A program made the translations under genes and the position numbers. A model generated the notes under the pieces. It was given only the letters and a program-made list of their open reading frames with translations, made no database searches and was not told the origin of the DNA. Positions 12,698-25,452 of a stretch of DNA of 64,000 nt are shown here, piece after piece. The stretch is from Lutraria lutraria. Lineage: Eukaryota; Mollusca; Bivalvia; Venerida; Mactridae. Positions within the stretch are counted from its first letter, which is position 1. Each line of letters begins with the position of its first letter. The stretch spans positions 26,615,561 through 26,679,560 of the forward strand of contig OZ026841.1 of the NCBI GenBank assembly GCA_964023205.1, given 5' to 3'.

Positions 12698-15600
12698 ATT
12701 AATGTACATTGGATGATATCATTAATTAAGTCATCTAATCAAGATTCCTCAATGATGGAGTTTTTTAAACAAAAGTATATGCTGTAAACCTTGTAAACAA
12801 TCAAAATATGACTGTGGAACATGTAAATGAATATTGCAGAAACAATTCTATTTAAAGAATGTTTACAATTAATGTACATTGCATGATATCATTAATTAAG
12901 TCATCTAATCAAGATTCCTCAATGATGGAGTTTTTTAAACAAAAGTATATGCTGTAAACCTTGTAAACAATCAAAATTTGACTGTGGAACTTGTAAATGA
13001 ATATTGCAGAAACAATTCTATTTAAACAATTTTTACAATTAATGTACATTGCATGAAATCATTAATTAGGTCATCTAATCAAGATTCCTCAATAATGAGT
13101 TTTTTAAACAAAAGTATATGCTGTAAACCTTCTAAAAAACATCAAATGAATAATTCAGTGCAAAGTATATATGCACATTGCATGAAATCATTAAGTAGGT
13201 CATTTAATCAAGATTCTTCAATGAAAAATGATTATAAATACCACAAGACTAAATTCAGCATATTTTGACATAAACAATTAGGGTAATTAATCCAATACTG
13301 TATCTGTAGTAATCAAATGGGATTTGCATCATGTATATTAGTCATTGCATTCTGATATATTTATAATAATGCATTTAAAGAATTTTTACAATTAATGTAC
13401 ATTGCATGAAATCATTAATTAGGTCATCTAATCAAGATTCCTCAATAATGTGTTTTTTAAACAAAAGTATATGCTGTAAACCTTCTAAAAAACATCTAAT
13501 GAATAATTCAATGAAAAGTATATATGCACATTGCATGAAATCATTAATTAGGTCATTTAATCAAGATTCTTCAATGAAAAATGATTATAAATACCACAAG
13601 ACTAAATTCAGCATATTTTGACATAAACAATTAGGGTAATTAATCAAATACTGTATCTGTAGTAATCAAATGGGATTTGCATCATGTATATTAGTCATTG
13701 CATTCTGATATATTTATAAGAATGCATTTAAAGAATTTTTACAATTAATGTACATTGCATGAAATCATTAATTAGGTCATCTAATCAAGATTCCTCAATA
13801 ATGTGTTTTTTAAACAAAAGTATATGCTGTAAACCTTCTAAAAAACATCTAATGAATAATTCAATGAAAAGTATATATGCACATTGCATGAAATCATTAA
13901 TTAGGTCATTTAATCAAGATTCTTCAATGAAAAATGATTATAAATACCACAAGACTAAATTCAGCATATTTTGACATAAACAATTAGGGTAATTAATCCA
14001 ATACTGTATCTGTAGTAATCAAATGGGATTTGCATCTTGTATATTAGTCATTGCATTCTGATATATTGATAATAATGCATTTAAAGAATTTTTAGAATTA
14101 ATGTACATTGCATGAAATCATTAATTAGGTCATCTAATTAAGATTCCTCAATAATGTGTTTTTTAAACAAAAGTATATGCTGTAAACCTTGTAAACAATC
14201 ATGATTTGACTGTGGAACTTGTAAATAAATATTGCAGAAACAATTCTATTTAGAGAATTTTTACAATTAATGTACATTGCATGAGATCATTAATTAAGTC
14301 ATCTAATCAAGATTCCTCAATGATGGAGTTTTTTAAACAAAATTATATGCTGTAAACCTTGTAAACAATCAAAATATGACTGTGGAACATGTAAATGAAT
14401 ATTGCAGAAACAATTCTATTTAAAGAATGTTTACAATTAATGTACATTGCATGAAATCATTAATTAGGTCATCTAATCAAGATTCCTCAATGATGGAGTT
14501 TTTTAAACAAAAGTATATGCTGTAAACCTTCTAAACAAACATCTAATGAATAATTCAATGCAAAGTATATATGCACATTGCATGAAATCATTAAGTAGGT
14601 CATTTAATCAAGATTCTTCAATGAAAAATGATTATAAATACCACAAGACTAAATTCAGCATATTTTGACATAAACAATTAGGGTAATTAATCAAATACTG
14701 TATCTGTAGTAATCAAATGGGATTTGCATCATGTATATTAGTCATTGCATTCTGATATATTTATAATAATGCATTTAAAGAATTTTTACAATTAATGTAC
14801 ATTGCATGAAATCATTAATTAGGTCATCTTATCAAGATTCCTCAATAATGTGTTTTTTAAACAAAAGTATATGCTGTAAACCTTCTAAAAAACATCTAAT
14901 GAATAATTCAATGCAAAGTATATATGCACATTGAATGAAATCATTAATTAGGTCATTTAATCAAGATTCTTCAATGAAAAATGATTATAAATACCACAAG
15001 ACTAAATTCAGCATATTTTGACATAAACAATTAGGGTAAGTAATCAAATACTGTATCTGTAGTAATCAAATGGGATTTGCATCATGTATATTAGTCATTG
15101 CATTCTGATATATTGATAATAATGTGTGTTTTCCAACAAAACAATATGCTGTAAATTTTGAAAACAAATATACCGGAAATAATTCAATACAATGTATATA
15201 TACAATTGATGCACATTGAATAAACTCATTAATTAGGTCATGTCATAATTATTTGAAATTAAAAGAAAATGCACATCATATAAAGTCATTAATTAGGATA
15301 TTTAATCAAAATATGACTGTGGAACATGTGAATGAATATGGCAGAAACAATTATATTTAAAGAATTTTTACAATTCATGTACATTGCATGAAATCATTAA
15401 TTAAGTCATCTAATCATGATTCCTCAATAATGTGTTTTTTAAACAAAAGTATATGCTGTAAACCTTGTAAACAATCAAAATTTGACTGTGGAACTTGTAA
15501 ATGAATATTGCAGAAACAATTCTATTTAAAGAATTTTTACAATTCATGTACATTGCATGAAATCATTAATTAGGTCATCTAATCAAGATTCCTCAATGAT

Positions 15601-18600
15601 GGAGTTTTTTAAACAAAAGTATATGCTGTAAACCTTCTAAACAAACATCTAATGAATAATTCAATGCAAAGTATATATGCACATTGCATGAAATCATTAA
15701 GTAGGTCATTTAATCAAGATTCTTCAATGAAAAATGATTATAAATACCACAAGACTAAATTCAGCATATTTTGACATAAACAATTAGGGTAATTAATCCA
15801 ATACTGTATCTGTAGTAATCAAATGGGATTTGCATCATGTATATTAGTCATTGCATTCTGATATATTGATAATAATGTGTGTTTTCCAACAAAACAATAT
15901 GCTGTAAATTTTGAAAACAAATATACCGGAAATAATTCAATACAATGTATATATACAATTGATGCACATTGAATAAACTCATTAATTAGGTCATGTCATA
16001 ATTATTTGAAATTTAAAGTTAATGCACATCATATAAGGTCAACAATTAGGGTATTTAATCAAAATATGACTGTGGAACATGTGAATGAATATGGCAGAAA
16101 CAATTATATTTAAAGAATTTTTACAATTCATGTACATTGCATGAAATCATTAATTAAGTCATCTAATCATGATTCCTCAATAATGTGTTTTTTAAACAAA
16201 AGTATATGCTGTAAACCTTGTAAACAATCAAAATTTGACTGTGGAACTTGTAAATGAATATTGCAGAAACAATTCTATTTAAAGAATTTTTACAATTAAT
16301 GTACATTGCATGAAATCATTTATTAGGTCATCTAATCAAGATTCCTCAATAATGTGTTTTTTAAACAAAAGTATATGCTGTAAACCTTCTAAAAAACATC
16401 AAATGAATAATTCAATGCAAAGTATATATGCACATTGCATGAAATCATTAATTAGGTCATTTAATCAAGATTTTTCTATGAAAAATGATTATAAATACCA
16501 CAAGACTAAATTCAGCATATTTTGACATAAACAATTAGGGTAATTAATCAAATACTGTATCTGTAGTAATCAAATGGGATTTGCATCATGTATATTAGTC
16601 ATTGCATTCTGATATATTGATAATAATGTGTGTTTTCCAACAAAACAATATGCTGTAAATTTTGAAAACAAATATACCGGAAATAATTCAATACAATGTA
16701 TATATACAATTGATGCACATTGAATAAACTCATTAATTAGGTCATGTCATAATTATTTGAAATTAAAAGAAAATGCACATCATATAAAGTCATTAATTAG
16801 GATATTTAATCAAAATATGACTGTGGAACATGTAAATGAATATTGCAGAAACAATTCCATTTAAAGATTTTTTACAATTAATGTACATTGCATGAAATCA
16901 TTAATTAGGTCATCTAATCAAGATTCCTCAATGATGGAGTTTTTTAAACAAAAGTATATGCTGTAAACCTTCTAAACAAACATCTAATGAATAATTCAAT
17001 GCAAAGTATATATGCACATTGAATGAAATCATTAATTAGGTCATTTAATCAAGATTCTTCAATGAAAAATGATTATAAATACCACAAGACTAAATTCAGC
17101 ATATTTTGACATAAACAATTAGGGTAAGTAATCAAATACTGTATCTGTAGTAATCAAATGGGATTTGCATCTTGTATATTAGTCATTGCATTCTGATATA
17201 TTGATAATAATGCATTTAAAGAATTTTTAGAATTAATGTACATTGCATGAAATCATTAATTAGGTCATCTAATCAAGATTCCTCAATAATGTGTTTTTTA
17301 AACAAAAGTATATGCTGTAAACCTTGTAAACAATCAAAATATGACTGTGGAACATGTAAATGAATATTGCAGAAACAATTGTATTTAAAGAATTTTTACA
17401 ATTCATGTACATTGCATGATATCATTAATTAAGTCATCTAATCAAGATTCCTCAATAATGTGTTTTTTAAACAAAAGTATATGCTGTAAACCTTGTAAAC
17501 AATCAAAATATGACTGTGGAACATGTAAATGAATATTGCAGAAACAATTCTATTTAAAGATTTTTTACAATTAATGTACATTGCATGAAATCATTAATTA
17601 GGTCATCTAATCAAGATTCCTCAATGATGGAGTTTTTTAAACAAAAGTATATGCTGTAAACCTTCTAAACAAACATCTAATGAATAATTCAATGCAAAGT
17701 ATATATGCACATTGAATGAAATCATTAATTAGGTCATTTAATCAAGATTCTTCAATGAAAAATGATTATAAATACCACAAGACTAAATTCAGCATATTTT
17801 GACATAAACAATTAGGGTAATTAATCAAATACTGTATCTGTAGTAATCAAATGGGATTTTCATCATGTATATTAGTCATTGCATTCTGATATATTGATAA
17901 TAATGTGTGTTTTCCAACAAAACAATATGATGTAAATTTTGAAAACAAATATACCGGAAATAATTCAATACAATGTATATATACAATTAATGCACACTGA
18001 ATAAACTCATTAATTAGGTCATGTCATAATTATTTGAAATTTAAAGTTAATGCACATCATATAAGGTCAACAATTAGGGTATTTAATCAAAATATGACTG
18101 TGGAACATGTAAATGAATATTGCAGAAACAATTGTATTTAAAGAATTTTTACAATTCATGTACATTGCATGAAATCATTAATTAAGTCATCTAATCATGA
18201 TTCCTCAATAATGTGTTTTTTAAACAAAAGTATATGCTGTAAACCTTGTAAACAATCAAAATTTGACTGTGGAACTTGTAAATGAATATTGCAGAAACAA
18301 TTCTATTTAAAGAATTTTTACAATTAATGTACATTGCATGAAATCATTAATTAGGTCATCTAATCAAGATTCCTCAATGATGGAGTTTTTTAAACAAAAG
18401 TATATGCTGTAAACCTTCTAAACAAACATCTAATGAATAATTCAATGCAAAGTATATATGCACATTGAATGAAATCATTAATTAGGTCATTTAATCAAGA
18501 TTCTTCAATGAAAAATGATTATAAATACCACAAGACTAAATTCAGCATATTTTGACATAAACAATTAGGGTAAGTAATCAAATACTGTATCTGTAGTAAT

Positions 18601-20210
18601 CAAATGGGATTTGCATCTTGTATATTAGTCATTGCATTCTGATATATTGATAATAATGCATTTAAAGAATTTTTAGAATTAATGTACATTGCATGAAATC
18701 ATTAATTAGGTCATCTAATCAAGATTCCTCAATAATGTGTTTTTTAAACAAAAGTATATGCTGTAAACCTTGTAAACAATCAAAATATGACTGTGGAACA
18801 TGTAAATGAATATTGCAGAAACAATTGTATTTAAAGAATTTTTACAATTCATGTACATTGCATGATATCATTAATTAAGTCATCTAATCAAGATTCCTCA
18901 ATAATGTGTTTTTTAAACAAAAGTATATGCTGTAAACCTTGTAAACAATTAAAATATGACTGTGGAACATGTAAATGAATATTGCAGAAACAATTCTATT
19001 TAAAGATTTTTTACAATTAATGTACATTGCATGAAATCATTAATTAGGTCATCTAATCAAGATTCCTCAATGATGGAGTTTTTTAAACAAAAGTATATGC
19101 TGTAAACCTTCTAAACAAACATCTAATGAATAATTCAATGCAAAGTATATATGCACATTGAATGAAATCATTAATTAGGTCATTTAATCAAGATTCTTCA
19201 ATGAAAAATGATTATAAATACCACAAGACTAAATTCAGCATATTTTGACATAAACAATTAGGGTAATTAATCAAATACTGTATCTGTAGTAATCAAATGG
19301 GATTTTCATCATGTATATTAGTCATTGCATTCTGATATATTGATAATAATGTGTGTTTTCCAACAAAACAATATGATGTAAATTTTGAAAACAAATATAC
19401 CGGAAATAATTCAATACAATGTATATATACAATTAATGCACACTGAATAAACTCATTAATTAGGTCATGTCATAATTATTTGAAATTTAAAGTTAATGCA
19501 CATCATATAAGGTCAACAATTAGGGTATTTAATCAAAATATGACTGTGGAACATGTAAATGAATATTGCAGAAACAATTGTATTTAAAGAATTTTTACAA
19601 TTCATGTACATTGCATGAAATCATTAATTAAGTCATCTAATCATGATTCCTCAATAATGTGTTTTTTAAACAAAAGTATATGCTGTAAACCTTGTAAACA
19701 ATCAAAATTTGACTGTGGAACTTGTAAATGAATATTGCAGAAACAATTCTATTTAAAGAATTTTTACAATTAATGTACATTGCATGAAATCATTAATTAG
19801 GTCATCTAATCAAGATTCCTCAATGATGGAGTTTTTTAAACAAAAGTATATGCTGTAAACCTTGTAAACAATCAAAATATGACTGTGGAACATGTAAATG
19901 AATATTGCAGAAACAATTCTATTTAAAGAATGTTTACAATTCATGTACATTGCTTGATATCATTAATTAAGTCATCTAATCAAGATTCCTCAATGATGGA
20001 GTTTTTTAAACAAAAGTATATGCTGTAAACCTTGTAAACAATCAAAATATGACTGTGGAACATGTAAATGAATATTGCAGAAACAATTATATTTAAAGAA
20101 TGTTTACAATTCATGTACATTGCATGATATCATTAATTAAGTCATCTAATCAAGATTCCTCAATGATGGAGTTTTTTAAACAAAAGTAAATGCTGTAGAC
20201 CTTGTAAACA
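12692..20210. repeat. Satellite array, right block
   Basis: This continues the array with the same A-E monomers. Local amplification differs from the left block. Two 353-bp units (B-C plus a fused D/A remnant) are repeated head to tail around 13,053-13,974. A 1,446-bp composite unit is tandemly duplicated: about 16,880-18,416 matches about 18,326-19,862, and for example 17,161 aligns with 18,607 and 17,881 with 19,327. A-type monomers with gatggagttttttaaac predominate near the right end. No gene is supported. Confidence 0.95.
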
Positions 20211-21075
20211 AACACTCCATGAATAATTCAATGCAAAGTATGTATGGAGATTACATGAAACCATTAATTATGTCATTTAATCAAGATTCCTCAATGAAAA
20301 ATGCTAAGAAACACTGAAAAATTAAATTCAGCATATTTTGACCTAAATAATTAGGGAAATTAATCAAGTACTGTATTTGTAGTATTCAAATGGGTCTTGC
20401 AACAAGTACATTTGTCATTCCATTCTGATGTATTCATAATAATGTGTTTTCCAACAAAACAATATGCTTTAAATTTTGTATAGAAATATCCCAGTAATAA
20501 TTCAATGCAATGTATGTATACAAATTATGCACACTGCATGAAATCATTAATTAGGTCATTTAATCAAGATACCTAAATGAAAAATGTTAGGAAACACCGC
20601 AAGTCCAAATTCAGGTCTAAATAATTAAGGTATTCAATCAAATACTGCATGTGAAGTAATTAAACGGGATTTGCAACATGTATATCATTCTTTTCCTTCT
20701 GATATATTCATTATAGTAGTGTGTTTTTAATAAAACTATATGCTATTGGTAAAACACCCGTTGTCTTTGTCATGTGTCCCGCTTCCCTCCTTTATTGTTG
20801 TTATAAGTAAAACCGGAGACATAGATAACATGTCTCTGGTAAAACTATATGCTGTAAAGTTTTGAAACAAATATCCCATCAATAATTCACTACTGAATGT
20901 ATGTATACAACTCATGCACATTGCATGAAATCATTAATTCGGTCAGTCAATCAAGATTCCTCAATGAAAAATGTTAAGAAACACTGCAAAACTAAATTCA
21001 TCATATTTTGACCTAAATAATTAGGGTAATTAATCAAATACGGTATGTGTAGTAATCAAATGGGTTTTGCAACAA
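20211..21075. repeat. Diverged edge of the satellite array
   Basis: The monomers here are clearly related to classes C and D but carry many substitutions. They alternate C (about 20,253), D (about 20,420), C (about 20,535), D (about 20,696), C (about 20,923), which gives an approximately 282-285 bp dimer. The A, B and E classes are missing. Array edges usually escape homogenisation, so this may preserve an older C-D dimer from which the complex unit grew. Confidence 0.8.
20731..20853. repeat. Short insertion with a perfect palindrome inside a D monomer
   Basis: The 14-mer taaaactatatgct occurs at 20,731 and again at 20,840, flanking about 95 bp of non-satellite DNA. The insert ends in the palindrome GAGACAT-AGATAAC-ATGTCTC (20,816-20,836). 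The string agacatagataaca also occurs in the terminal repeats of the TIR element at 24,117-24,612, so this could be a remnant of a related element. That link is an inference. Confidence 0.45.
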
Positions 21076-22190
21076 CCTCTCAACAACAACATAGTTTTGC
21101 CATTCTCAAAGGTTGTTGCTTTGGTGAGGTTGCACTGTACGCACTTTTGTTTAGACAAATGCCAAGAAGTTCTGATTGGTAATTGTGTTAAGAATAGACA
21201 CAACTTTCTTATTATGTTCCTTTTATTATCTGTTACATTCTTACATTTCAGTTTGCAGGTTTTGGTACCCTTTTTAAAGAATGGTGAAGCAATACAAACA
21301 TATAATTAATAGCTCTGAGTTTAAGGTATAAGTTATCTAAATAGAACAAAGTTTGTATATTTTGCTTGATACACATCATGTTTTTAATTTCTTTTCACGT
21401 TTCACTTCCAATACAGATTGAAAATATATTTATAATATCCTTCCATATATATTCTAGCTTGATTTCTTCAACTGCTTTCATACATAATAGCCTTTCATAT
21501 GGTATAGCCTTATATCTTGGTATTTCAGGTATTCAATACGTAGTTGCATATGGTACAGTGATTTCTTTCCTGTTATTTGCGTGTAAGGAAATTTTTTGGC
21601 GTGCATGATAGTACATACTTCAAAGCTTTTTGTGTGCATCTATGTACACTATCTGGCTTTGTGGATTTGAACACAAAAAGGGATCATTGTTTTTTATGCA
21701 TACTTCTTTTGGTTTCTTGTTTAGTTCATAGACTTTTATGATTAAAATCATGTCACTTTATGGTTTATTTACTAAATTGGATACTTCTTAAAAAGTTGAA
21801 AGGACTTTTATTTGTTTATTGCTTTTCTACCATGGGTGTTATTCGAACCAAGTACATTTATTACAAATATAATACAGGAATATATCCCATAATTGAAAGT
21901 GTATTTCTGTATATTCTGGTAATGTGGGTATTCCGGTAAAATGTTTAACTATTCATACTTTTAATACAGCTTATCCACAGGCTACTGGCATCTGAAGACT
22001 CCCTACAGACCCTCTACTACTCAAGAATTCTTTTCACACTCTGAAAGACTGTCAAATATTATGTTTATAGCATGTTTTATAACAACAATATAAAGTTGTT
22101 TTCTTTCAACATATATACCTTTGTATTATACATACTATTCATAGTAGTGAGCTTATCCTGAGTGATTCTGCAATTTATCTATAATTTTAA
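21076..22190. other. Non-repetitive AT-rich sequence, no firm gene
   Basis: Just right of the satellite, 21,066-21,140 contains a dispersed-repeat-like stretch (caacctctcaacaac ... gttgttgctttggtgaggttgc). Similar wording occurs near 55,560-55,710 and 59,786-59,920. The rest shows no recognisable coding or RNA feature except the possible exon at 21,970. Two 80-codon open frames lie here, but they have no conserved features. Confidence 0.5.
21970..22044 (+). CDS. Possible terminal exon of an unknown gene
   Basis: A pyrimidine-rich tract and the acceptor ttttaatacag precede 24 open codons (LIHRLLASEDSLQTLYYSR..., ending LFTL) and a TGA. I do not recognise the protein. The support is only the splice acceptor and codon-like composition. 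It could equally be chance intronic sequence. Confidence 0.25.
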   Translation, partial: LIHRLLASEDSLQTLYYSRILFTL

Positions 22191-22273
22191 GGTCAGATAG
22201 CTTAATTGGATAGAGCAACCCAGGCCAGTAATTGGTTATGGGGGAGATTTGGGTTCGAATCCCGATCTGACTA
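22191..22273 (+). tRNA. tRNA-like sequence (probable tRNA pseudogene or SINE head)
   Basis: Acceptor arms GGTCAGA and TCTGACT pair over all seven positions, counting one G-T. The D arm (GCTT...GAGC) and A-box-like TAGCTTAATTGGATAGAGC are good. The T arm TTGGG-TTCGAAT-CCCGA is complete, with a clear B box. The anticodon arm is wrong: a CCCA/TGGG stem would close a loop of about 16 nt instead of 7. No anticodon can be assigned, so it is either a decayed or SINE-derived tRNA, or it carries a ~9-nt insertion. Confidence 0.5.
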
Positions 22274-24109
22274 TCATGGATAACTGTAAACATTTTAAAA
22301 ATTGGGAACTTAATTAGTTTGAACAGTTTGTTTTGGACTTACAGTGGGCAGTGTAATTACTTCAAATTTGAATTAAAAATTCCAACTACATGTTTATCTA
22401 GCTTGAGACTAATTAAAATTACATTTTCTTATATTTTGACAAATTGATAAATCCCCATTCCAATTAAATTCACTGGTCCAGTAGTCTCACAAATGGTTTA
22501 TGGGGTTTAAAGCTGCTAAATGTTGCTAGCTGGAGATAACGAGGCAGAAGAACTACATCTTAAACTTCTTACAACATTGAAAATAATATCCTCAAGAGAG
22601 TAGAATTACATCCCCACATTGGAGTCCAACTAATATTCATCCCACCTAACCTTGAAACTTCACATATACAACTAAGATTCTCATCCTCTTTAGACGTCAC
22701 CTATACAACTACAACCAAGAAGTGAAAAAGATGGCATTAACATATCTGGTCCGACATCTTGAGTGAGTTAATAACTCTTCTTATGGGACCCTTATTCTTA
22801 AAGCAACATATCGCAACAGTTGAGAAAGTTCAAGGTAAAGGAGCCCACTTTGTTACAAGAAACCACTCATGATATAAACACAGTGTAACATCAATATGCT
22901 GAATGATCTCAACTGCCATGGCCACAACTACAGCATTGTCAACAGAACAAAAGGCTTATTTCAGTGTCTTATTAAACTAAACATTGATTTAAATTTCTGG
23001 GATAAACCTTTTGTCTGTAGATACATTTTAATTTGTTTATCTTTTTTAAACTTTTGTCATTTTTAGCTAAGATAACCGATGTTCTAGACGGTGAGTACAT
23101 TTTAAATGATTCATGTTTCGGGGTTCTTTCAGTGTTTTGATTTTAGTCATTCAGATTTGTCTCCCTTGTAGAGATCATGGTCAGAAAGCGCTCGTAACGA
23201 GAACCCAGTTCACAAGCGTTTAGATGTACGAGAAGTTCTTCGCATGTTGATGTAGTTTTCTCCTGTTTATGAACTAATACCTCGTAAGTGTTGATTCTTG
23301 TTTATAAGATGTGATGCATTGAAATGTAATTGTTGACTGTTTTATTCGTATTGTAACAGCTAGTTATGTGCATGTCATATGTTTTCGCGAATTTGCGATA
23401 TTTGTGTCCTTCAGGTCCTTGTAGAGTAGGATGGAGTTCTTTAATAGAGCAATCTACTAATATCGTGGACGCACCGGTGTTCGAACCCCTAAATGATAAA
23501 TCTTTAACTCGACGTTTCTCTATCAACTGGAGACATATTGACTATCAAATCATTGTCAAATGGACAAGTAAAATAATGTAGCGTTACAAACCTGCTTGAA
23601 ATAATTGTTGCATCCATCAAATAAACATCTGAATACTCCAATATTCCCTCGGACGAAAAAAGAAATGGTGGCCATTAAAGAGCACCTGCCTTTGAACCTT
23701 TTATTGGTTTTCGTCTATATTGAAGAATAATGAGCTATATATATTTATCTGTTTATGACGCATATTTTCACTTGACAGTTGTGAGCGCGTTGTTTACATA
23801 CTAAGCATTGGTCTGTCATTCTGGGCGTGCAGTGATAATGTCACACGGACTAGTGCATGCGTACAAAAGAGTGTAATAAACAAAAAGGTAAGAAAGTAGG
23901 TGGGGTTCTAGGATAGATGCGTAAACGAATAGATGAATTATTTTTTTGTGTATTTGTTTATCAAAGATGTTGAAGGCGGCCGTGTTTAACCTACTTTCAA
24001 ACTTTTGTCTTTTGGTAATACCTCGATATTTACATGGGGCGCTGCAAGGGATGGGATTTGTCAGTAAGGTTTATTGCTGTTAGTGTGAGCAAATGTTTCG
24101 CACATATAT
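22274..24109. other. Intron-like or intergenic stretch
   Basis: No gene is recognised. Three weak signals are present. A 24-nt segment at about 23,068-23,091 lies between a good acceptor (gtcatttttag) and a good donor (gtgagt) and could be a microexon. On the minus strand at about 23,470-23,545 there is an A-box-like GTTGATAGAGAAACG followed by a B-box-like GGGGTTCGAACACC, suggesting a tRNA-derived SINE relic. The 74-codon minus-strand frame there is not convincing as protein. Confidence 0.4.
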
Positions 24110-24116
24110 ACTTCAA

Positions 24117-24612
24117 CAGAAACATAGATAACAGGGATAAGCAACTTCAGTTATAACCAATGTAATAGCATGCATGATAGTTACTTTTCACAGAAATTGC
24201 TGATTTTGTAACAAGTAAAACTTCTTATCTACTGACAGCACATGTATAAAGTTTACATTATCTGAAAGTTTATTTAAACTACAGCTGCCAAGTTTTTAAA
24301 ATATCAATTTTGACTGATAGTTTTATTACACCCATGTTTATGCTACCTACTAATGCCATATTCTAAAAAATATCTATTGGTAGCAATTTTTTTCAGGCCA
24401 TCTACATTCTCGTGGATATAGCTAAAAATTAAGTTAGAAAATATAACAAAATATTATTTCCAGCCGAAGTCAAATGTTTAACCTTTCAGAAAATGTATGA
24501 TTTATATATGTATTTTATTTGGTTTTCGAGTTTTACTTAATTGCTACAGAATTTACAAAATGATGACATACGTGATATCTAAAGTTGCCAATCCCTGTTA
24601 TCTATGTCTCTG
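24117..24612. mobile_element. hAT-like nonautonomous TIR element
   Basis: Terminal inverted repeats of about 30 bp begin CAGAAACATAGATAACAGGG on the left and, read inward from the right, CAGAGACATAGATAACAGGG. The flanks are acttcaa (24,110-24,116) and actttaa (24,613-24,619), consistent with a slightly decayed 7-8 bp target duplication. CA-G ends and an 8-bp duplication point to the hAT superfamily. There is no open transposase frame in the 496 bp. Confidence 0.75.
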
Positions 24613-24627
24613 ACTTTAACTGTTAAT

Positions 24628-25446
24628 CAGGGGTGTAAAAATCCACTCATCCGCTCGTATTTGCGACTAAGTTTCATGGTCGGATGAGCGAGATTTCAAA
24701 TAACAGTCGTCCAAGTTTCATAATCTCAATAATTCCTAAATTTTTGCGAGAAATCAAAATTTTCGATTGGTAAAATTATCATGTTCACCAAATGCCTTAT
24801 TTTAGCAAGGTAGGTAAATATGCATAGCAATCACCATAGCAACGCTCTTGGTCGGTCAAGTAGAGAAAAGTGCATAGACTGGTATGCAGTGTTGCACCGT
24901 TTACTGCATTTTTCATGGTAGATTTTTCAAGTTCGGAACACAGTCTAAGTTTGTCATGTCATGTCGTCTGTCATTACAAAGCAGATGCAATCAAAATCTG
25001 TCTCCCGAGTCTTGTATGATATTTTAAATTGACCATAACGATGCATGTTGTTTGTTTGCATCTATCAACACCAATTTCAATTGCCCCAAGCTGTGATTCT
25101 GCGTCAGTGGAATTTAATTTACGGTGCTGGTCGTATTTTCCGAAAATCACTAGATCTATACACTTTACTTGATAATTACATGTCTTGATAGTATTTATTG
25201 AATATTTACTACAATATAATGTTGCATTCAGCATTATGACCATCAAAAAATTTTAGACTAGTTATTTTTCAAAAACGGTCATTACACTTGTATTTCAATG
25301 AAGTATATATATTTCGGACGAAAATTACGGATAACAGCACCACATGGTTGAATCGTACGTCATCTAATATGAACCTGTAATTGTGGTATCTTATCTTTGA
25401 TGTTGTCCTGCAGGACGACTGCCTTTCAAACAAATTTTACACCCTT
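24628..25446. mobile_element. Nonautonomous TIR element with GTTAAT duplication
   Basis: The ends read CAGGGGTGTAAAA on the left and TTTTACACCCTT on the right, with gttaat on both sides (24,622-24,627 and 25,447-25,452). It lies within 16 bp of the preceding TIR element. The interior (ccactcatccgctcg... to ...cagtcgtcctgcagg read from the right) has no coding capacity. The superfamily is uncertain because the clear duplication is 6 bp and the terminal repeat is short. Confidence 0.55.
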
Positions 25447-25452
25447 GTTAAT

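Noticed and set aside
971..16525. A dozen near-identical 71-codon open frames beginning MKSLIRSSNQ
   Set aside because: They lie at the same phase of the B-C monomers of the satellite and repeat because the DNA repeats. The internal MKSLIRS repetition is the monomer start repeated. There is no promoter, splice or codon evidence for translation, and other copies are broken by indels.
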